A DNA stretch of 64,000 bases, taken from the NCBI GenBank assembly GCA_030734395.1, contig JAUZTG010000029.1, forward strand, positions 4,216,001-4,280,000. The letters run 5' to 3'. The notes beneath the pieces are model-generated. The model saw only the letters and a list, made by a program, of their open reading frames with translations. It was not told the origin of the DNA and searched no databases. This DNA is from Sarocladium kiliense (Eukaryota > Ascomycota > Sordariomycetes > Hypocreales > Sarocladiaceae). Of the stretch, positions 58,310-64,000 are shown piece after piece. Each line of letters starts with the position of its first letter. Position 1 is the first letter of the stretch. The translations under genes were made by a program, and so were the position numbers.

Positions 58310-59510
58310 ATGCCAGATGTCGTCGTGATTGGGTATGCAACTTTCATGCCATTGGCTCTCACCATCTTGCTGACAATTATCAGGGCCGGTGTTACTGGTC
58401 TCAGCTGCGCAAGTCGCCTACAACAAGCAGGTCACAGCGTCACCATCATCGCTAAAGACTTCCCTATCCCGTTTGAGACTTCAGACCCTAGGACACACAT
58501 CAACTACACATCACTATGGGGAGGCGCACATAACCGTTGGGTACTACCCGCAAATGACGCCGAGGCACGTGAACATGAGATGGCGAGGGTGACTTTTCGC
58601 CATATGCAAAGCACCTTGGCAGAGTACCCAGACTCGGGCATTACCTTCATGCCGGGGATTGAGTATCTTGAAGCACCGTCTGCAGTGTGCCAAAACTTGA
58701 CAGAGCAGAAGGCGAAGGAATTGGGGATGGAAGAGTTCTCTTTCATTCCTGACGGTGAACTGCCGAAGAACGTGAAGCTGGGGTACCGATATAAGACTTG
58801 GTGTGTCAATCCGATGGTGTACTGCGCATTTATTATGCGTCAATTCACCTTCAATGGAGGCAAGATCAAGAAGCTCGACCTCCAGAACCCTCAGGAAGTT
58901 TTCTCATTCCCAGAGAACAAAGATGTCCAACTTGTTGTCAACTGCTCTGGCACGGGTTTCGGAGACCTGTCATTCTTCCCAACAAGAGGTAAGCTCACTG
59001 CTCCTCCGACTCATGACCACCCACTGATTCACGATAGGGCAAACATGCCTCGTTGCAAATGAGTGCAATGTAACAGTCACGCGCCAAAATGCCGATGGTT
59101 CATGGACATTTTGCGTCCCTCGAAACTTTCATGGCGGCACCGTCATCGGCGGCACCAAAGAGCCTGATAATTGGGATCCGGAGCCTAGCTCAGAAGTCAG
59201 GAAGACACTTCTTGAGAAATTCGCTGCTACACATCCTGCAATTGTTGACCATGGCGGTCCAGAGAACTTCAGAGTCCTGAGAGATATCGTTGGGCGACGA
59301 CCAACCCGCAAAGGAGGTCTTAGACTCGAAGCCGAACAAGTCTCTATACCCGGCAAGAAAGACAGCAGAGTAGTTGTCCACGCATATGGTCTCGGAGGCA
59401 GAGGGTTCGAACTATCATGGGGTGTGGCGGAGCGTGTGCTTCAGTTGGTTGAGGATCAACTCTCCGATTCTGATCGTACATACAAATATCCTCCTCCTTC
59501 TCGTCTATGA
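58310..59510 (+). CDS. D-amino-acid oxidase (FAD), peroxisomal
   Basis: Oxidises D-amino acids to keto acids, ammonia and hydrogen peroxide. Exons 58310-58332, 58384-58988 and 59038-59510 give 366 residues. The first intron interrupts the FAD-binding motif, restored as VVVIGAGVTGLSCASRL. Other landmarks: INYTSLWGGAHNRW, GYRYKTWCVNPMVYCAFI with the active-site Tyr region, VVNCSGTGFGDL, GTVIGGTKEPDNWDPEP, IVGRRPTRKGGLRLE with the substrate-binding Arg, and AYGLGGRGFELSWGVA. The C-terminus is Ser-Arg-Leu, a PTS1-type peroxisomal signal, where the peroxide can be handled. It could equally be a D-aspartate oxidase; the two are not separable by eye. Confidence 0.92.
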
Positions 59511-59648
59511 CAGGGGGTGTTCTTCTTGATAGTTATACAAAAGGGCTTCTCGCTCCCATCCTCGCCGCCATATGTAAAGCAGAGTCATTTCATCCCAATA
59601 AACGCCACAGAAATGCACAACAGTATACTTGCACAAAGTACGGTTCCG

Positions 59649-60181
59649 TCACCTCTTCTCATCCGCATTTCTCTTCGCCGGCATGCCACCTACTCTCTCC
59701 CCTCTACTCTCCATCTCCTTCTGTCTCGAAAGCCGGACGTCTTCTGGGAGACCCCACCATTCCTTCATGAACTCCTCTTGTGCGAGGGCGACCTTCTTGT
59801 GCTGCTCGCGAGCGCGCTGCCGCTCGAGACGCATGCTGAACCATTCCTCTCTTGCGGCGTCGTGCTCGACTTGGGTGGCGTGGACGACCATGCAGTTGTT
59901 CATGGCGCGGTTCTCGGCGCGGCAGGCGTACGAGACGGTGAAAGTTCGGCCGAGGGCGCAGTCGGCGAAGGCTGTTGGGTGGTCCGTTAGCTAGATGTTC
60001 AATGATGCTTGATACTTGAACGACACGCACCCTTGATCTCTTTTGCGCATTGCTTGCGAACCCGCGCATGGAAGATGTCGCGGACTTGGGCCTCTTGCGA
60101 TGCGGAGAGTGGTAATGGGTTTCGGGAGGGCACGCCGAGGCGTTGTTGAGGCTGCTGGTTGGGAGCGGCCATGGTGGCCAT
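59649..60181 (-). CDS. CMC1: Cytochrome c oxidase assembly protein, CMC1 family (twin CX9C)
   Basis: Small mitochondrial intermembrane-space protein used in copper delivery and early assembly of cytochrome c oxidase. Exons 60031-60181 and 59649-59971 give 157 residues. Two CX9C pairs are visible and exact: CAKEIKAFADC (split by the intron after Lys) and CRAENRAMNNC. They form the two disulphides of a CHCH hairpin imported by Mia40. The N-terminus NPLPLSASQEAQVR resembles the Cmc1 family. The C-terminus is extended by a charged helix (ARVEL-free, Arg/Glu-rich) beyond yeast Cmc1. ATGs at 60181 and 60172 are both possible starts. It is convergent with the oxidase gene at 58310. Confidence 0.88.
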
Positions 60182-60516
60182 GTGTGACCCAATCGAGGTC
60201 AAAGTCGATGGTATATCGCTTGCATGAGCTTCTTCAAGCTCTTCCGATTACTTGCGAGCCGCAAACCCGCCAAAAAGGTCGTGCTGAGTGAGCTGATCCG
60301 GGGTGATGAGCAAGATTGAGCTTCTTGGAGCTTCGGCACCACCCAAGCGCATCGCACCACGGCAGAATAGACTTCACCGCCTACCACAACTGGAACCCAG
60401 AGACCCTGACCTGGCGTCCAGCTCCACACCGACACCACGAGAGCCTCGAACTCCCACATTTACTTCTTGTTATTTATTGGCAGAGACCCAGACATGCATA
60501 TTGGCAAAAATAAGTC
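60182..60516. other. Intergenic region
   Basis: Upstream flank of the CMC1-like gene and downstream flank of the tRNA gene. No protein gene seen. Confidence 0.5.
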
Positions 60517-60517
60517 C

Positions 60518-60524
60518 AAAAAAA
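60518..60524 (-). terminator. RNA polymerase III terminator (T7 run)
   Basis: Seven consecutive T residues on the minus strand, about 10 bases past the 3' end of the tRNA-Cys gene: the standard Pol III stop. Confidence 0.8.
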
Positions 60525-60534
60525 GAGACACTTA

Positions 60535-60607
60535 AGCACCAAATGTGGATCGAACACATGACCTTAGGATCTGCAATCCCACGCTCGTACCACTGAGCTA
60601 CTGGTGC
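60535..60607 (-). tRNA. tRNA-Cys (anticodon GCA)
   Basis: A full 73-nt cloverleaf reads from 60607 to 60535. The acceptor stem is GCACCAG with TTGGTGC (one G-U pair), then TA. The D arm is GCTC-AGTGGTAC-GAGC. The anticodon arm is TGGGA-TTGCAGA-TCCTA with GCA at the anticodon positions. The variable loop is AGGTC, and the T arm is ATGTG-TTCGATC-CACAT. The discriminator base is U, the identity base of tRNA-Cys. The A box (TAGCTCAGTGG) and B box (TGTTCGATCC) are intact. No intron. CCA is not encoded, as in eukaryotic nuclear genes. Confidence 0.95.
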
Positions 60608-60851
60608 TGGTCTTCGTTCTGGGACGAGATGCTAGGGTTGAGCCTCAATTGACCACTATGAAGGCTACTTGACTGAAGCCGAGTAGTGAAGCTTCAGATC
60701 CCGTGGTTCATCCAGAAAGTTCACTCATCACTTTCGGGTATGTCCAATCAATAAACAGATCATGTTGCTTGCTAACTGTTATATGCTAAGGCTCTTGTCT
60801 ACAGCTAAAACTCCAGTATGTCCTTCGCAGCTTTATGGTATCTCAACTTCG

Positions 60852-62024
60852 CTATTGCTGGTTTTGCTGGGCCTGTGGAGCATGATACGGGGTCGAAGGC
60901 ATTTCATGGGGTTGCTGCGGGTATGGCTGGGGAGCCAGCTCCTGCGGCGGTGGTGACTGGCTGGGCATGACTACAGACTCGCTCGTATGCGTAACCGGGG
61001 ATGGTGACGCCGGTGGCTGGTACTGCTGCTGCTGAGGGTAATGCTGCTGCTGAGCATATTGGTTGTACATCTGCTGGTCCTGCGGATATCCTGCTGGGGG
61101 AGCATATGGTCCCTGAGCAGAGCTTGGGCTGACGGCTTGCTGGTAACCACCTTGAGGGTACGATCCTGCTGGCGGAGGATATTGACCGTGTGGCTGCTGG
61201 TTGTGCATCATGGCTGGCTGAGGCTGCATTGGGTAAGAGCCTTGCTGCTGCTGCTGAGGTTGCTGGCTGGGATCGAAAGGCTTCGGCTCCATCTGGTAAT
61301 TCTCAACTGTCGCTGCCGTTGGCTGTGTTGTCGTGCCTGAGGTGCCCATAGGCCAGCGGCCCTCCTTTCGGCCACGGTGAAACTGGATCGAGGTCCAGAC
61401 AAGTGTCACAATGAACAGAATCCTGCTGAAATCAGTTGCTAATTCCTGTGTTTCTTGAGGGAAGTAAGGCCACCTACCAGACGAGAGCACCCAGACCAGC
61501 CATGGCAGACATCATGGCAAGACCGCTCTCGAAAAGAATGACACCCCTCTTCAACAGGCTCCTCTTGCGGAAACAGGTCTTGCTATCGATGAGACCGCCA
61601 TCATCGAAGCAGTTGCTCACTGACACATCGTAGACGTACGCGGCGCGCTTGGCAGCAACAGCAGCGAATGTCGCGAGCCACAGAACTACAAGTGTAGCAT
61701 CGATGACCAGAACCGCGATGATGTGGTATGCGCTATGGCAGCTTCGGATCTTCTCAGTAACGAGGATGTACGCAACGGCGATCCAGGTGATGAGGCCCTA
61801 AAATCGCGATGTCAGTTTTTGGGCAATGGTGGGCTGAGGCTTTTGAAACGTACGATAGCAAGCGCGAGGCCTTGTTCGTCGAGATAGGCGTCGTGCATAA
61901 GACGGCCGGCCAGACCAACAATGATCAAGCTCACGAGGAACTGGAATCCCCGAATCACAGTGATCCAAATAGGAGTCTTGAGGACATGATCGTCCGAGTA
62001 GGACTTCTCTGCTGGTGTGTTCAT
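60852..62024 (-). CDS. MARVEL-domain membrane protein with Gln/Pro-rich tail
   Basis: Exons 61854-62024, 61478-61797 and 60852-61422 give 353 residues. Four membrane helices fit the MARVEL layout: WITVIRGFQFLVSLIIVGLA, GLITWIAVAYILVT, IIAVLVIDATLVVLWLATFA and a last helix ending GALVW-ILFIVTLVW across intron 2. FRKRSLLKRGV precedes the last helix. The cytosolic tail (~190 residues) is rich in Gln, Pro, Tyr and Gly (QPQQQQQGSYPMQPQ). Fungal MARVEL proteins of this type sit in the plasma membrane or eisosomes, but the role here is unknown. Intron 2 ends in tandem CAGCAG, so two in-phase 3' splice sites, three bases apart, are possible. Confidence 0.85.
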
Positions 62025-63396
62025 CTCGGCAATAGTTGTATAAGTGCTCAGATTCGCGTGAAGGGAAAGCAGACGGAAAGCAAGCCAGCAATGAAGACTA
62101 ACACTTCTATGGATGGAGAACGACGCAACAGATCGAAGCCAGTCAAGCCACCCGGACGGCCAAGAGCTGCCACTTATACCTCTTCACTCCTCTCCCATTA
62201 TGCCGAGTCACGTCCCCAGTCCAAACTTCACCAGGCGCCAATCCGCAGAGCCTCCTCCCATCGAATCGCCCCATTACTTCCGCTGATCGGAGGATCCTTG
62301 TCACCAAAAACAACAGCGGCCAATACGAAATGAGACACTGCTCGTGCGCTTCAGCAGGTAAGGCAGACAGCATTCAAGGGTCGTCCCTAGCCCGCCCACC
62401 GAGGAGCCATTCATCTTTGAAGGAATATTGGGTGGCTTGCAGTGGCCCCGCTAGACCTTCAGCCGCAGCTGTGCTGGCGAGCAGCGCCTTTACGGAGACG
62501 GAAAGCCGACGATGAATATTGCCTGCGTGGCAATGATCATCTGCCGGACTGGGCAGTATGCTTTGAGACGTTGCCAAGCAGATGTGAACCTGACGGTGCA
62601 AGTTCGCCTATTCGCGTAGATGGAGTTGGCTCCTTCGTAGTTGACGATGCGCCAGGGGTCCACCAGCCTCTGTTGAGCAGCACAATTCTACACGAGAACG
62701 AGCCTGAGAAGAATTAGATTGGCAATGCTCCAGGCTCTACGATGGCGTTCCTGGTGTAACGAATACCAACAGGGCTGGAACCCATCACTCGCTCAGCTGG
62801 CGCGCGGCTTGGATCTCAGCCCTGGGCTTTATCACAAGGACCCTGTTCACCACCGCCTGACAGCGCTTCGAAGCGGGCCTAGACTAACAAGTGGGAAAAA
62901 CGAATCGAAAAGCCACGAAGGATTCACCTGAAAGTGCAACCCTGCTGCTTGCTAATCATTACCGTTGGTAGATCGGGCATCGTTTCGCTTGTAAGGTTGC
63001 TTAAGTGGAGATGTTCGCATTACACGCTCTACCAGATGAGGTATACATTGGGCGAGTGGGTTTCTTTTCGCACGAGATCGGCAATGCAGGTGCGGATGGG
63101 GCAAGGCTCAAGCATGTCTCCGAGATCGATTACGGACATCACACGCCGGCTTCGGAAGCCCAGGACCAGGTATATATAGCCAAGGCCCTGCTTCCAAGCC
63201 ACATCAGGTCAATGGCTCTAATACAGCCCAAAGTCAAGCATCTACGAGAGTGACGGTATCGCTCACGAGGCTTGACCTCGGCTCGCACGGAGCACAAGTA
63301 CTGCGCGATCATGACGTCCAGGCAGTCTTCACCAAACCAAGAAAAAGGTAATAATACAGGCTATGTACTCCGTACCGATGAGTTCAGCAACAGGTT
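62025..63396. other. Intergenic region
   Basis: About 1.4 kb without a supported gene. Frames at 61809-62333, 62442-62717 and 63005-63253 show no conserved features. It contains the MARVEL gene promoter and the 3' flank of the bHLH gene. Confidence 0.5.
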
Positions 63397-64000
63397 TTAG
63401 TGCGTCGGCGCAACCCCAGACCATGAGAAAGCTCTCTGAGGACGAATCCTCGTGTGCCTCAGTTCCTCGCGTAGCCGCCTGTTCTCCGTCTCCAACGCGA
63501 CCAATCGATGCCTCGCAAGTCTCAGGACATCGCCCTTACTCAACTCACGGGATGATTCAGCATCGTGGCGAGAGGTTACGTCTTCAGGCGCCACTAAGTT
63601 CATAACATCCAAGAGCTTCTCAAAACTTGAGTTCAATCGCCTGCGATAGTTTCTCTCTGCTTTATTGTGTGCTGGCCGAGGCTTGGGACTGGTGTCGGAG
63701 AGGTCATCTTCTCCTCCGTCTGGACTGCCGTACTTTGACTTGGCTCGCCTTTTGGCATTTACTGATCGGAGTCTGGGAGCTTGAGAGGGATGGGGGGGAG
63801 TGAATTCTGCATCGAAATATCAGCACTCATGCCTCAGCCATGGACACAAGCCGAGGGTTGATCTTACCGTTTGACTGTACATTGGTAGGGTTTTGGTTCA
63901 TCGACACCACATCGTCGGAGGATCCAGCTACATTCTCAGCATAACGTGTCAAGGGTAGTCAAGAGTTGAGTGGCAAACACACCTGAGCTCTGTCTTCGAG
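63397..64000 (-). CDS. bHLH-leucine zipper transcription factor, C-terminal part (runs off right edge)
   Basis: The visible exons on the minus strand are 63983-64000 (partial), 63868-63927 and 63397-63806, all joining in phase. The basic region and helix 1 read HNKAERNYRRRLNSSFEKLLDVM, within one exon with the His-Asn-Arg contacts for E-box binding (H-N-x-x-E-R-x-Y-R-R-R). A loop of about 25 residues leads to helix 2, ELSKGDVLRLARHRLVALE, followed by a zipper-like stretch ENRRLREELRH. An upstream linker has KRRAKSKYGSPDGGEDD. The Tyr in NYRRR recalls the Tyr that marks SREBP-type bHLH proteins, but no membrane segments follow; the protein ends 20 residues later. The N-terminal part lies outside the window. 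Confidence 0.85.

Noticed and set aside
63005..63253. 82-codon frame near the right end
   Set aside because: No homology signs, weak start context, and overlapped by another open frame in a different phase.

Overview
This is a piece of nuclear genome from a filamentous ascomycete (Pezizomycotina). The evidence is short introns (about 45-65 nt) with GT..AG ends and CTAAC-type branch points, roughly even base composition, compact intergenic regions, and fungal-type families: a PTH11-like rhodopsin-domain membrane protein, kexin, HMG-CoA reductase with a sterol-sensing region, AP180, NTA1 and UTP11. Gene style and protein similarity suggest Dothideomycetes, possibly a Capnodiales/Mycosphaerellales relative, but that is only an impression. 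Exon joins were worked out by hand from splice signals and reading phase.

Layout. 0-10 kb: a PTH11-like receptor-type protein, HMG-CoA reductase behind a leader with small upstream ORFs, and a nicotinamidase. 9.7-14.4 kb: an unrecognised 412-residue protein with a short Cys cluster, a doubtful frame-broken gene, and a gene-poor stretch. 14.4-20 kb: two divergently transcribed genes that share a YGDxFxxGxxxGG motif like the membrane-attack/perforin (MACPF) core. One also carries a jacalin-like C-terminal region. Their shared upstream region holds a 63-nt imperfect tandem repeat and a 16-bp palindrome. This pair is the least conventional part of the window. 20.8-34.3 kb: a small hypothetical gene, mitochondrial phosphate carrier, kexin, SNX4, MDM38/LETM1 and mitochondrial adenylate kinase. 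34.8-43.3 kb: ERD2 with an acidic tail, a LicD-family protein with an altered DxD motif, an AME1/CENP-U-like kinetochore protein, and nudC head-to-head with TFB3. 43.8-54.8 kb: AP180, mitochondrial aspartyl-tRNA synthetase, N-terminal amidase with a very long tail, and UTP11. 55-64 kb: a conserved unknown protein, D-amino-acid oxidase, CMC1, tRNA-Cys(GCA), a MARVEL-domain protein and the C-terminal part of a bHLH factor that runs off the right edge.

Most genes are single-copy housekeeping functions (sterol and NAD metabolism, secretory and endocytic traffic, mitochondrial biogenesis, transcription, ribosome assembly) on both strands, with no sign of an operon or metabolite cluster. No intact transposon, rRNA or CRISPR array was seen. 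An AT-rich gene-free patch near 53.4-53.8 kb could be a decayed element.
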